Source of the DNA: Thermohalobaculum sp039513195
GTDB lineage: Bacteria > Pseudomonadota > Alphaproteobacteria > Rhodobacterales > Rhodobacteraceae
Assembly (NCBI GenBank): GCA_039513195.1
Contig: JBCCRM010000012.1
Location: 62,001 to 126,000 of the forward strand
Reading direction: 5' to 3'
Length of the DNA: 64,000 bases
Position 1 is the first letter of the stretch, and every line of letters starts with the position of its first letter. The notes beneath the pieces are model-generated. The model searched no databases, had not been told where the DNA came from, and saw only the letters and a list, made by a program, of their open reading frames with translations. This document shows positions 8,083 to 19,159 of the stretch, piece after piece. The translations under genes were made by a program, and so were the position numbers.

Positions 8083-8172
8083 CGGGCCGCGGTCCGAGCC
8101 CCGCCCACCCACCGACGGACAGCGCCCAGTCGCCATGGCGGGGATGCCCCCAAGGCTCGGCCCGCGGCCGCG
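8083..8172. repeat. ~90-bp palindromic element, copy 1
   Basis: Arms around 8083-8100 and 8154-8172 pair almost fully (CGGGCCGCGGTCCGAGCC against GGCTCGGCCCGCGGCCGCG). The loop of about 54 bases begins with CCGCCCACCC and ends with CCCCCAAGG. The same architecture occurs at 9981-10070 and, inverted, at 10105-10195. It lies between the LABN gene and pyrG, where it could also act as a terminator. Confidence 0.75.
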
Positions 8173-8328
8173 ACGCTCCCGTCCGCACCGCCAGGATGGA
8201 CAGCTCGGCGAGATGTCGAACACCCCGCGAACACTGGACGGAGCATCCCGAATCTTGTATCGCTCAGGCCCCGTGGAGCTAAATACAGGGGTCGGCACAG
8301 CGACTCAAAATCTGCGGGGTTCTGGGGC

Positions 8329-9972
8329 ATGGCGCGGTTCATCTTTATCACCGGGGGCGTTGTTTCGTCGCTCGGGAAAGGCCTTGCTTCAGCCGCTTTG
8401 GGCGCGCTTTTGCAAGCCCGAGGGTACTCGGTGCGCCTGCGAAAGTTGGACCCCTATCTCAATGTCGACCCAGGGACGATGTCGCCCTTTGAACATGGCG
8501 AAGTGTTTGTCACCGATGACGGTGCCGAGACAGATCTCGACCTCGGCCATTACGAGCGCTTTACCGGCGTGCCGGCCCGGCAATCGGACAGCGTGTCCTC
8601 CGGCCGGATCTATTCGACGGTGTTGGAGAAGGAGCGCCGCGGCGATTATCTCGGCAAAACCATACAGGTGATCCCGCATGTGACCGACGAGATCAAAGAC
8701 TTCATTCGCATCGGCGAGGACGAGGTCGACTTCATGCTGTGCGAGATCGGCGGCACCGTCGGCGATATCGAGGGGCTGCCGTTCTTCGAGGCGATCCGCC
8801 AATTCGCGCAGGACAAGGCGCGGGGGCAGTGCATCTTCGTGCATCTGACCCTGCTGCCCTATCTTGCCGCTTCGGGCGAGTTGAAGACCAAGCCCACGCA
8901 GCACTCGGTGAAGGAGCTCCGCTCGATCGGGATCGCGCCGGATGTGCTGGTCTGCCGGACCGAGCATCCGATCCCGACCAAGGAGCGAGACAAGCTGGCG
9001 CTGTTTTGCAATGTGCGGCCGGAAGCGGTGATCCCGGCCATGGACCTCGCCTCGGTCTACCAGGCACCGTTGGCCTATCATGGGGTGGGTCTGGACCAGG
9101 CGGTGCTGGACGCCTTCCAGATTGCGCCTGCGCCGAGACCGAACCTGCAGGTTTGGGAAGGGGTCGTGGACGCGATCAACCGCCCCGACGGTGCCGCACG
9201 GATTGCGGTCGTGGGCAAATACACCCAGCTGGAGGATGCCTACAAGTCGATCGCCGAGGCCTTGACCCATGGCGGCATCGCCAACCGCATCTCGGTCGCG
9301 GCGGAATGGCTCGATTCGGAGGTGTTCGAGCGGGAAAACCCGGCCCCGCATCTGGAGGGCTTCCACGGCATCATCGTACCCGGCGGCTTCGGCGAGAGGG
9401 GCACCGAGGGCATGGTGCTCGCGGCGAAATTCGCGCGGGAGCGACGGGTGCCCTATATGGGAATATGTCTCGGCATGCAGATGGCAGTGATCGAGGCGGC
9501 CCGCAATTTGGCGGGATTGCCGGAAGCGGGGTCGGAGGAATTCGACCACGAGCGGGGCGGCAAATCCTTCGAGCCTGTGATCTATCATTTGAAGGAATGG
9601 CTCGACGGTAACCGCACCATCAAGCGCGACGTGGGTGACAACAAGGGCGGGACCATGCGGCTCGGCGCCTATGACGCGCGGCTTGCCGAGGGGAGCCGGG
9701 TAGCGGAGATCTATGACGACACCTGGATTTCCGAACGGCATCGCCACCGCTATGAGGTCGACAACAAGTACCGCGAGAGGCTCGAGGAGGTGGGACTGCG
9801 CTTCTCCGGTATGTCGCCCGACGGCCGGCTGCCGGAGATCGTGGAGTATCAGGAGCATCCCTGGTTTTTCGGGGTGCAGTTCCATCCCGAGCTCAAGTCG
9901 AAACCGATGGCGCCGCATCCCCTGTTTGCGGATTTTGTACGCGCGGCGGTGGCGCAGAGCCGGCTCGTCTGA
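8329..9972 (+). CDS. pyrG: CTP synthase
   Basis: A 547-residue CTP synthase, the normal length, converting UTP, ATP and glutamine to CTP in the cytosol. The N-terminal synthetase domain starts with the ATP loop SSLGKGLASAALG at about 13-25, then DPYLNVDPGTMSPFEHGEVF, and holds the HSVKELRSIGI region. The C-terminal class I glutamine amidotransferase domain has the oxyanion PGGFGERG loop, the nucleophile in GICLGMQ, and the terminal His/Glu pair in FGVQFHPELKS. The start is ATGGCGCGGTTC at 8329. It follows the lipid A cassette after a 249-bp spacer with a palindromic element, and it is followed by a second copy, so it is probably a separate transcription unit. Confidence 0.97.
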   Translation: MARFIFITGGVVSSLGKGLASAALGALLQARGYSVRLRKLDPYLNVDPGTMSPFEHGEVFVTDDGAETDLDLGHYERFTGVPARQSDSVSSGRIYSTVLEKERRGDYLGKTIQVIPHVTDEIKDFIRIGEDEVDFMLCEIGGTVGDIEGLPFFEAIRQFAQDKARGQCIFVHLTLLPYLAASGELKTKPTQHSVKELRSIGIAPDVLVCRTEHPIPTKERDKLALFCNVRPEAVIPAMDLASVYQAPLAYHGVGLDQAVLDAFQIAPAPRPNLQVWEGVVDAINRPDGAARIAVVGKYTQLEDAYKSIAEALTHGGIANRISVAAEWLDSEVFERENPAPHLEGFHGIIVPGGFGERGTEGMVLAAKFARERRVPYMGICLGMQMAVIEAARNLAGLPEAGSEEFDHERGGKSFEPVIYHLKEWLDGNRTIKRDVGDNKGGTMRLGAYDARLAEGSRVAEIYDDTWISERHRHRYEVDNKYRERLEEVGLRFSGMSPDGRLPEIVEYQEHPWFFGVQFHPELKSKPMAPHPLFADFVRAAVAQSRLV

Positions 9973-9980
9973 GGCCCCCC

Positions 9981-10070
9981 GCGGGACGCGATCCGAGCCC
10001 CGCCCACCCCACGACGACCTGCGCCTGGCCGCGATGCCTAGGCCGCCCCCAAGCTCGGATCGCGTCCCGC
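9981..10070. repeat. ~90-bp palindromic element, copy 2
   Basis: Perfect 18-bp arms, GCGGGACGCGATCCGAGC at 9981-9998 and GCTCGGATCGCGTCCCGC at 10053-10070, enclose a 54-base loop that starts with CCCGCCCACCC and ends with CCCCCAA. It begins 8 bp after the pyrG stop codon and could serve as its terminator. It shares arm and loop sequence with copies 1 and 3. Confidence 0.85.
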
Positions 10071-10104
10071 GCCGCGTTAAATCCCATCGCGATGCCTGCC
10101 GTTG

Positions 10105-10195
10105 CGCGGTCGCGGGCCGGGCCTTGGGGGCTTCCTCGACGGTCCGGCCGGGCGACGGTCTTGGGTGGGTGGGCGGGGCCCGGTCCGCGACGGCG
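10105..10195. repeat. ~90-bp palindromic element, copy 3 (inverted)
   Basis: The reverse complement has the same plan as copies 1 and 2: an outer CGCGG-rich arm, GGGCCCCGCCCACCC at the start of the loop and CCCCCAAGG at its end. The arms are imperfect (near 10105-10122 and 10177-10195). With copy 2 it fills most of the 330-bp space between pyrG and metH. I saw no riboswitch in the remaining bases before the metH start. Confidence 0.75.
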
Positions 10196-10302
10196 GGTCC
10201 GCCGGTTGCAGCCAGCGCTGCCGAAATGCTATGCAAATGTTGCACCTGCACAGGGCAGAGCCCCAAAAGAGCAGCCGCAGGGATCGGCACGAGGAAGAGA
10301 CC

Positions 10303-11366
10303 ATGAGCAACGCTTCGAGCGGTGAAGAGACCTGCACGCGCCTCAAGGAAGCAGCAGCGGCGCGCATCCTGGTGATGGACGGCGCCATGGGCACCATGAT
10401 CCAGGCTGCACGCCCGGACGAGGCCAGCTATCGTGGCATGCGCTTCGCCAATCATCCCCAGGATGTCGTGGGCAATAACGAGCTGCTGACCCTTACCCAA
10501 CCGGACCTGATCCGCTCTATCCACCGGGACTTCATCGAAGCCGGCGCCGAGATCCTGTCGACCAACACCTTCTCGGCCACGCGGATCAGCCAGGCGGATT
10601 ATGGCATGGAAGACCTGGCCGCCGAGATGAACGTCGCCTCGGCGCACCTTGCCCGGGAGGCGGCGGAGGCGGCCCCCCACCCGGTCTGGATAGCCGGCGC
10701 CATCGGCCCCACCAACCAAACCTGCTCGATAAGCCCCGATGTCAACGACCCGGGCTTTCGCGCCATCAGCTTCGACCAGCTCGCCGATGCCTATGGCGAG
10801 GCCGCCCGCGCGCTGATCGAAGGGGGTGTCGATCTCCTGCTCGTGGAGACGATTTTCGACACGCTGAACGCCAAGGCCGCGCTCTATGCCATCGAAACCC
10901 TTCGGGACCAGGGGTTTCAGGTGCCACCGATTATGATCTCCGGCACCATCACTGACCGGTCCGGCCGAACACTGACCGGCCAGACGCCGGAGGCGTTTTG
11001 GACTTCCATCGCCCATGCCCGGCCGTTTTCGGTCGGGCTCAATTGCGCCCTCGGCGCCGCGGAGATGCGGCCCCATATCCGCGCGCTCGCAGGCATTGCA
11101 GATACCCACATCTCTGCCTATCCGAATGCCGGGCTGCCGAACGAAATGGGCGGTTACGACGAAACGCCGGACGAGACAGCCGCCCATCTGGGCGAGTGGG
11201 CAAGTGCCGGCCTGGTCAACATCGTCGGCGGCTGCTGCGGCACCACGCCCGAACATATTCGTGCCCTGGCCGACGCCGTCGCAGGCGTCTCCCCCCGCCC
11301 GATCCCGGCGCGGGCCAAATGCCTCCGCCTCTCGGGCCTCGAGCTATTCGAAGCCGGGAGCGCTGC

Positions 11367-11370
<4 letters not shown>
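10303..11370 (+). CDS. metH: methionine synthase, homocysteine-binding subunit (MetH part 1)
   Basis: A 355-residue protein equal to the N-terminal homocysteine S-methyltransferase domain of cobalamin-dependent methionine synthase. It shows LVMDGAMGTMIQ, NTFSATR, and the zinc-binding cysteines: C248 in the GLNCALG motif, and C311 and C312 in GGCCGTTP. In most bacteria this domain is fused to the rest of MetH. Here the gene stops with TGA overlapping the ATG of the next gene (ATGA), which encodes the remaining domains. The two products should form one functional enzyme. The start at 10303 has a GAGGAAGAG site upstream; the frame is open earlier, but only through the palindromic repeats. Confidence 0.93.
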
Positions 11371-14039
<2,669 letters not shown>

Positions 14040-14284
14040 GGCGGGGAGCGGGGCGCGCAGGGGGCCACAACTCTCCCGCGAGGGTGTGCGCGGTTTGCCA
14101 GAGGCGGCCTGCCCAGATTTCCCCGCAATAGCCCATCAATTGAGTGTTAAATTGTTTGCGTCGGCGCAACCCATACGACACATCTCTGCCACGCCGATCA
14201 CAAAGGTTGCAGCATCGTTAACGGAATTCTGGGGGGAGCGGTGGCCGGCCCGCAGGCATAAGGCGCGCGGACCGGTGGGTGGAA

Positions 14285-14476
14285 TCATAGGCGGCTGGTC
14301 AGCCGCTCCTTGAGTGTTTCGAGGATCATCAGCTCTCGCTCCGCGCTGGCGCGACGGTCGGGATCGTTGACGGTCTCCAGCATGTTCTCAAAGCGGGCTT
14401 TGGTGCGGCTGAGACAGCCGCACAGCATCCGAAGCTCATGCGCAGAAAAGGAGAGGGTTACGGCCTGGTCGTGCAT
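14285..14476 (-). CDS. small helical protein, unknown function
   Basis: A 63-residue reading frame with a good ribosome binding site (GGAGGGG about 10 bases before the ATG at 14476). The product is predicted to be largely helical and charged (SFSAHELRMLCGCLSRTK, then ELMILETLKERL), without a membrane segment or signal. I do not recognise the family. It lies alone between metH and a long gene-free stretch. The ribosome binding site and protein-like composition support it, but this is not certain. Confidence 0.5.
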   Translation of the reverse strand: MHDQAVTLSFSAHELRMLCGCLSRTKARFENMLETVNDPDRRASAERELMILETLKERLTSRL

Positions 14477-14959
14477 CGATCAGCCCCTCCGCATAGCTAT
14501 GCAGACCGGTAACAGGACCGGCGCGGGCTGCGGAACAACCGCCGCGTAAAGGCAGTCTGCTGTCTGGCAAACGGCTTGCGCCACCCTCTGGGACAGAGAG
14601 TGCAAAGAGACCTCGGTTGTGTTGGAACACAAGAAAGCGTGCATTTCTGCAACACAGCCCCATAGAACCCGTAGGCGAGGCCGACGCATACTCGCGATGT
14701 TCATTAACAGTTACTCCAGTTACACCTGCGACGCTGTGGGAGACCCACAAGGATGCGGCCGCCCTGGTACCCGGGCGACCGCACTACGCTACGCGAACTC
14801 TTACAGTGACGCGGCGTGGGGACTCAACTTCACTGCGTCACGAGCTCACTTTCTCGGTCAGGCGTGGCGGAATGTCGACGGATCGGAGGCTTTTGACGCC
14901 CGATCTTTGTGACGTAACATCGACGCGGGATGGGGTCGCGGCGGTTGGTTGCCTAAGAA
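14477..14959. other. gene-free stretch
   Basis: No frame here looks like a protein. It is less GC-rich than its surroundings. It holds one small perfect palindrome, TTGTGTT-gg-AACACAA at 14617-14632, which may be a regulator site. I see no RNA gene. Confidence 0.5.
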
Positions 14960-16003
14960 TCACACTAATTGCGACTCATCGGCGCCGTCTTTGAACCCGT
15001 TAAGAAACGCGTTCAGGTTGTTGCCGAGCTCTGGGCTCAGATATCCGCCCTCTTGAACCAAGACACATCGATGCGATATTCTCGCAACGCGCTTTCCAAT
15101 CTCTCGGAAGCCTTCTGCTGTCACCACGAGCCCGCCAAACGGATCCCCGGCAAACGCATCGAGGCCGAGGGCCACCACCAGGAGATCCGGCGCGAATGCC
15201 GCGATGCGGTCGGCTGCTTTGTCCAGCATTGACAGGAACCCGTCATCGCCAGCGCCGAGCGGCAGCGGCAAGTTCAGATTGGCGCCAAGGCCGGCACCCT
15301 CTCCCCGCTCCGCCGAATGACCCCAGAAGAAGGGGTAGAACACCGCCGGATCCGCATGGATCGACACTGTCAGCACATCGCCCCGCCCATAGAAGATGCA
15401 TTGCGTGCCGTTGCCATGATGCAGGTCCAAATCCAACGTCGCCACCCGCAGTCCCTGACGGGCCGCCCGCTCTGCGGCGACGGCAGTGTTGTTCAGGAAA
15501 CAAAAGCCGCCGGCGAAGTCAGCGAACGCGTGGTGGCCCGGCGGGCGGCAAAGGGCATAGACGGCCCGATCGCCAGCCATCACGGCATCGACCGCCTGGA
15601 TGGCAGACTGCGCCGACCAATATGCGGATTTCCAGGTCTCGGGCCCAATCGGGCAGGCCGTATCCGCCATGTGATAGCCGGCCTGCCCCACCGGTGCGAT
15701 GGGATAGCCCACCATGCGCCGATCGGGATGGACGTTCGGGATCACCTCAGGCGCGGCCCCATCCAGTTGCTGCCAGCGATCGTGGATGGTCTGCAGGAAG
15801 GCAAGATACTCGGACGTGTGAACCGCGGCGATGGGCCCGAGACCATGGTCTCGCGGCGCTGAGACCTCGAGCCCGGCAGCGCAAGCGCCGGAAAGGAGCG
15901 CGTCGATCCGTGCAGGCTGTTCGGGGCTCGGCCGCGGTAACCCAGCCACGAGAAAATGCTGGGGGTAGTGCGCCCGCTGCGCCTCATGGAAGATCACCTT
16001 CAC
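14960..16003 (-). CDS. histone deacetylase-like amidohydrolase (acetylpolyamine amidohydrolase type)
   Basis: A 347-residue member of the arginase/deacetylase superfamily, the usual length for bacterial acetylpolyamine amidohydrolases. Active-site blocks are CRPPGHHA (tandem His), GGFCFLNN, LDLDLHHGNGTQ (zinc-ligand Asp and His) and GLDAFAGDPFGGL (second zinc-ligand Asp), followed by EGGYLSPELG. It should remove acetyl groups from N-acetylated amines in the cytosol. I choose the GTG at 16003, which overlaps the stop of the upstream GNAT gene (GTGA); the frame runs further but out of family. It is the last gene of the transporter operon. The combination of acetyltransferase, deacetylase and uptake system suggests that the imported compound is an N-acylated or acylatable amine. 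Confidence 0.88.
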   Translation of the reverse strand: MKVIFHEAQRAHYPQHFLVAGLPRPSPEQPARIDALLSGACAAGLEVSAPRDHGLGPIAAVHTSEYLAFLQTIHDRWQQLDGAAPEVIPNVHPDRRMVGYPIAPVGQAGYHMADTACPIGPETWKSAYWSAQSAIQAVDAVMAGDRAVYALCRPPGHHAFADFAGGFCFLNNTAVAAERAARQGLRVATLDLDLHHGNGTQCIFYGRGDVLTVSIHADPAVFYPFFWGHSAERGEGAGLGANLNLPLPLGAGDDGFLSMLDKAADRIAAFAPDLLVVALGLDAFAGDPFGGLVVTAEGFREIGKRVARISHRCVLVQEGGYLSPELGNNLNAFLNGFKDGADESQLV

Positions 16004-16482
16004 GGCGCTTCTTCCAAAGCCGCAAGCGCTGCGCCGGAGAGGCAAAGCTGCTCTTCCCCCGGGTCGCTGGTGAAGCCGAGCTTTCGGTAGAAGCCCTGCG
16101 CGACCGTGTTGTTGGCGTGGACGTTCAGAAGCAGGTAAGCCGCCCCCCATGCGCCTGCCTCGACCAATGCGGCGCGGAGGAGACGGCGGCCAAGCCCGCC
16201 CTGACGTGCCGCGCCCGAGACGTAGAGGTCGAGGATGAACGCGCCCGATTCTCCACGGAAGCTGGAATAGACCGGGCAGAACATCACGGCGCCGACGACC
16301 GCGCCCGACTGCTCTGCCACGAGGGTGCGGAAGAAGCCGGAATGGCGCCGCAGCGTTTCCGGCGTTCCGCGCATCTTCTCTATTTCCCCGACATGGTTCG
16401 CGAGACCCACGATACAGGCGTGCACCGCATCGAAATCGGCATCCGCGGCGGCGCGGATCGTGATGTCGGCGACGACGGTCAT
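16000..16482 (-). CDS. GNAT-family N-acetyltransferase
   Basis: A 160-residue acetyl-CoA-dependent acetyltransferase with one GNAT domain. The acceptor-side strand ITIRAAADADFDAV opens the protein. The conserved FILDLYVSGAARQGGLGRRLL segment (about 83-103) contains the acetyl-CoA-binding Q/R-x-x-G-x-G/A loop (RQGGLG). NVHANNTVAQGFYRKLGF near the C-terminus is the typical motif B. The substrate is not readable. The start overlaps the livF stop by 4 bp and its stop overlaps the next start, so it is translated with the transporter operon. Confidence 0.88.
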   Translation of the reverse strand: MTVVADITIRAAADADFDAVHACIVGLANHVGEIEKMRGTPETLRRHSGFFRTLVAEQSGAVVGAVMFCPVYSSFRGESGAFILDLYVSGAARQGGLGRRLLRAALVEAGAWGAAYLLLNVHANNTVAQGFYRKLGFTSDPGEEQLCLSGAALAALEEAP

Positions 16483-17207
16483 GCCACCCAGAAGGCTCTC
16501 TCCAAATCACTGAACTCTTCAGCGGGACCCTCGAACTTGTTCCGCCCCAGCTCCAGCACGTAGACATAGTCGGCGATCTTCAGGGCCTGGCGAATTTCCT
16601 GGTCAACCAACAGGATTGTGAGCTTGTCCCACACCGCGAGCTGGGTGAGCATCTCATACACCTCCTCCGCCAGCATCTTCGACAGCCCCGCCGTCGGCTC
16701 GTCCACCAACAGCATCTCTGGCTCTGCCATTAGGGTGCGCCCGATTTCCACCATCCGCTGTTGCCCGCCGGAAAGCTCGCCGGTCACCTGGCGCCGCTTT
16801 TCGCGGAGGATGGGGAACCGCTCAAAATTCGCCTCGATCTTGCGTCGGACCTGTTTGCGGTCCTTTCGGAAGGTCCAACCGCCCAGCTCCAGGTTCTCCT
16901 CGACCGTCATGTCTTTGAAGACGCCGGGTTGCTGCGGGATATAGGCGAGGCCTTTCAGGATCCGCTGATGGGTTGGGATGTCTAAGACGCTCTCGCCCCG
17001 CAGCAGGATGTCGCCCTTGTTCGGCGTCAGGAAGCCGAAGGCCGCCTTTAGGGCGGTCGATTTGCCGACACCATTGGCACCGAGGACCGCGGTGATCCGG
17101 TGGCGCCGGCATGCGATATGGAGGTCTTGCAGGATGTTGAGGTCCCGGTAATAGCCGACCGAGAGATCGACCATCTCCAGCACAACATCCTCTCTCGTGC
17201 TGATCAC
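16479..17207 (-). CDS. livF: HAAT ABC transporter ATP-binding protein (LivF type)
   Basis: A 242-residue ABC ATPase of the branched-chain amino acid/amide family. It has the Walker A GANGVGKST, the LSGGQQRMVEIGRTLM signature, the Walker B LLVDEPTAGLS and the D-loop region. The LivF-type pattern YIPQQPGVFKDMTVEENL is present. It works with the adjacent LivG-like ATPase on the cytosolic face of the permease pair. The start overlaps the livG stop by 4 bp. Confidence 0.9.
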   Translation of the reverse strand: MISTREDVVLEMVDLSVGYYRDLNILQDLHIACRRHRITAVLGANGVGKSTALKAAFGFLTPNKGDILLRGESVLDIPTHQRILKGLAYIPQQPGVFKDMTVEENLELGGWTFRKDRKQVRRKIEANFERFPILREKRRQVTGELSGGQQRMVEIGRTLMAEPEMLLVDEPTAGLSKMLAEEVYEMLTQLAVWDKLTILLVDQEIRQALKIADYVYVLELGRNKFEGPAEEFSDLERAFWVA

Positions 17208-17938
17208 GCCTCCTCCTCCGCATCGGTGCCGAGATAGGCCTCGATCACGGAGGGGTCGCGCTTCACCGCCTCGGGCGGGCCATCGGCGATCAGGTCGCCA
17301 TAGTTGAGGACCAACAGGCGTTGGGAGAGGCTGAAGATCGAATCCATCTGGTGGCTGATGATGATTATCGCCTTTCCTTCGCCGTTCACGCGGCGGATAT
17401 AGGCGTAGATGATCTCCATCAGCCGGGGATGCACGCCGGCGAAGGGCTCGTCGAGGATCACCACATCTGGGTCGAGCATCAGGAGACGGCCGAGCTCCAA
17501 CAGCTTTTGCTGACCGCCGGAGAGCGCCTGCGCGAACTCGTTCCTAAGATGCTCCATGGTCAGGAATTCCAGCACGCTCATCGCCTTGTCGTGGATCGCG
17601 CGCCGGCCGGAGAGACGCCCCATGGCGAGGGCCGGGACATAGAGGTTCTCCAGCACCGACATGCGGCGGAAGGACCGGGTCACCTGAAAGGTACGGCCGA
17701 GGCCGGTGCGCGCGACCTCGTAGGGTTGAAGCTGATCGATCCTTTGGCCGTTCAGGTAGACGGTGCCGCTGTTGGGTTGGATCGCCCCGTCGAGGATGTT
17801 GGTGAGCGTCGTCTTGCCCGCGCCGTTGGGGCCGATCAGGCCAATCAGCTCGGGCCCCTTTACCTCGAAGCTCACGCCCTTAAGGACGTGGAGGCCGCCG
17901 AAGCGTTTCTGCAAATCCGTGACCTGGAGGTGGATCAT
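17204..17938 (-). CDS. livG: HAAT ABC transporter ATP-binding protein (LivG type)
   Basis: A 244-residue ABC ATPase with Walker A GPNGAGKTTLTNIL, the signature LSGGQQKLLELGRLLM, Walker B VVILDEPFAGVHP and the switch His in IIISHQMDSIF. The LivG hallmarks GLGRTFQVTRSFRRMSVLENL and a short C-terminal tail are present. It pairs with LivF. Start and stop both overlap neighbouring genes by 4 bp, giving a tightly coupled operon. Confidence 0.9.
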   Translation of the reverse strand: MIHLQVTDLQKRFGGLHVLKGVSFEVKGPELIGLIGPNGAGKTTLTNILDGAIQPNSGTVYLNGQRIDQLQPYEVARTGLGRTFQVTRSFRRMSVLENLYVPALAMGRLSGRRAIHDKAMSVLEFLTMEHLRNEFAQALSGGQQKLLELGRLLMLDPDVVILDEPFAGVHPRLMEIIYAYIRRVNGEGKAIIIISHQMDSIFSLSQRLLVLNYGDLIADGPPEAVKRDPSVIEAYLGTDAEEEA

Positions 17939-19152
17939 TCCGCTGCCCCGGTCTGCGCCTGCTCCGCCGCGCGGACACGTTTGGCCACGGTTTCCTGAGC
18001 CACATGGCCCCGGGCGAAGTAGTCGATCACCGGCGCGATCAGCCCGTTTCGGAAGAACCGCAGCGTGATCATCAGGAGGACGCCGAAGAACACGAGGCGC
18101 CAGATCGTCATATCGATCTCGACTGGGCCGATGACGAAGCTGTTCCGCAAGAGCTCCAGCACGAATTGGATGATGATCGCGCCGATAGCAGCGGCGAAGA
18201 TGTTCTCGACCCCGCCGATCACAGCCATCGCGACCACCAGGCTCATCTGCAGCAGGAACAGGACATTCGGCGTGATGATGCCGACATAATGCCCCTGCAC
18301 GGCCCCGGCGGCAGCGGCCATCATGGTAGTGACGGTGAAGACCAGCACCTTATAGCGGGTGGTGTTCACGCCGAGGGCTGCCGCGGCATCCTGATCCTCG
18401 CGCAGGGCTCGGACGAACAGCCCAAAGCGCGACCGCGCAAGCAGCTGCAGGATCGCGAGGCAGACGATCAAAAGGCCCAGCATTGCGAAGTAGGGGGGAA
18501 CTTTGTCGGTCGGGGCATAGTCGGTGCCGAACAGCGTTACGCCAGAGGGGAAGAGCGAGGGCAGCTCCAACCCAGCCTGGCCGCGGGTGATCTGGATCTC
18601 GGCCGAGATGGCGGCGCGCAGGATCTCGGCAAAGCCGAGCGTAAACAGCGCGAGATAGGCAGCCCGGAGCCTCAGCACCAAGAGCCCAATGAGAAAACCG
18701 GACAGTCCCCCCATCAGCGTGCCCAGCACAATGCCGAGAAGGACCGGCATCGCCGTAACCTCGACACTGCCGCCCCAGCCCGACATCGCCTGGCGAAGGC
18801 AGTCCTGGGTCAGGGTCGTCGAGGTGACGCCGATCGGGTTGACCACCACGAGCCATTGCCCACCCAACTCCATCTCGGCGCAGAGCCCAGTGGGCCGCGG
18901 CGAGAGATAGAAGTAATGGCAGAACAGCGCCGTGGTGTAAGCGCCGATCCCCATGAAGCCCATATGGCCAAAGGAGAACTGCCCCGCATACCCCGCCAGC
19001 ATCGACCAGCTGGACGCGAGGATCGCGTAGAAAAAGCCGGTGATCAGGATGTGCATGATGTAGTCGTAATCGGCGCCGCCATACTGGAACGGGAAGGCGA
19101 CCAGGAAGGCCAGGATCAGCAGCGCCAGCAGATGGGGCACATATTGGCGCAT
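17935..19152 (-). CDS. livM: HAAT ABC transporter permease (LivM type)
   Basis: About 405 residues with roughly ten hydrophobic segments and the LivM signatures SWSMLAGYAGQFSFGHMGFMGIGAYT near the N-terminus and a late EAA-like loop (VRALREDQDAAAALGVNTTRYK). A long insertion between the early helices (about 75-120) is predicted to lie outside the membrane. I choose the ATG at 19152, seven bases after the livH stop with GGGCGGG before it. ATGs at 19173 and 19188 would overlap livH. It forms the membrane pore with LivH. Confidence 0.88.
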   Translation of the reverse strand: MRQYVPHLLALLILAFLVAFPFQYGGADYDYIMHILITGFFYAILASSWSMLAGYAGQFSFGHMGFMGIGAYTTALFCHYFYLSPRPTGLCAEMELGGQWLVVVNPIGVTSTTLTQDCLRQAMSGWGGSVEVTAMPVLLGIVLGTLMGGLSGFLIGLLVLRLRAAYLALFTLGFAEILRAAISAEIQITRGQAGLELPSLFPSGVTLFGTDYAPTDKVPPYFAMLGLLIVCLAILQLLARSRFGLFVRALREDQDAAAALGVNTTRYKVLVFTVTTMMAAAAGAVQGHYVGIITPNVLFLLQMSLVVAMAVIGGVENIFAAAIGAIIIQFVLELLRNSFVIGPVEIDMTIWRLVFFGVLLMITLRFFRNGLIAPVIDYFARGHVAQETVAKRVRAAEQAQTGAAE

Positions 19153-19159
19153 CCCGCCC

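Noticed and set aside
9973..10302. Possible SAM, SAH or cobalamin riboswitch before metH
   Set aside because: The spacer is mostly the two palindromic elements; I could not find the conserved cores of these riboswitches.
14619..14912. Plus-strand open frame of 97 codons
   Set aside because: No ribosome binding site, no protein-like pattern, and it lies in a gene-free, less GC-rich stretch.
14960..16567. Single 535-codon minus-strand gene
   Set aside because: The first ~190 codons are a shadow of the GNAT and livF genes; the deacetylase-like protein starts at the GTG at 16003.
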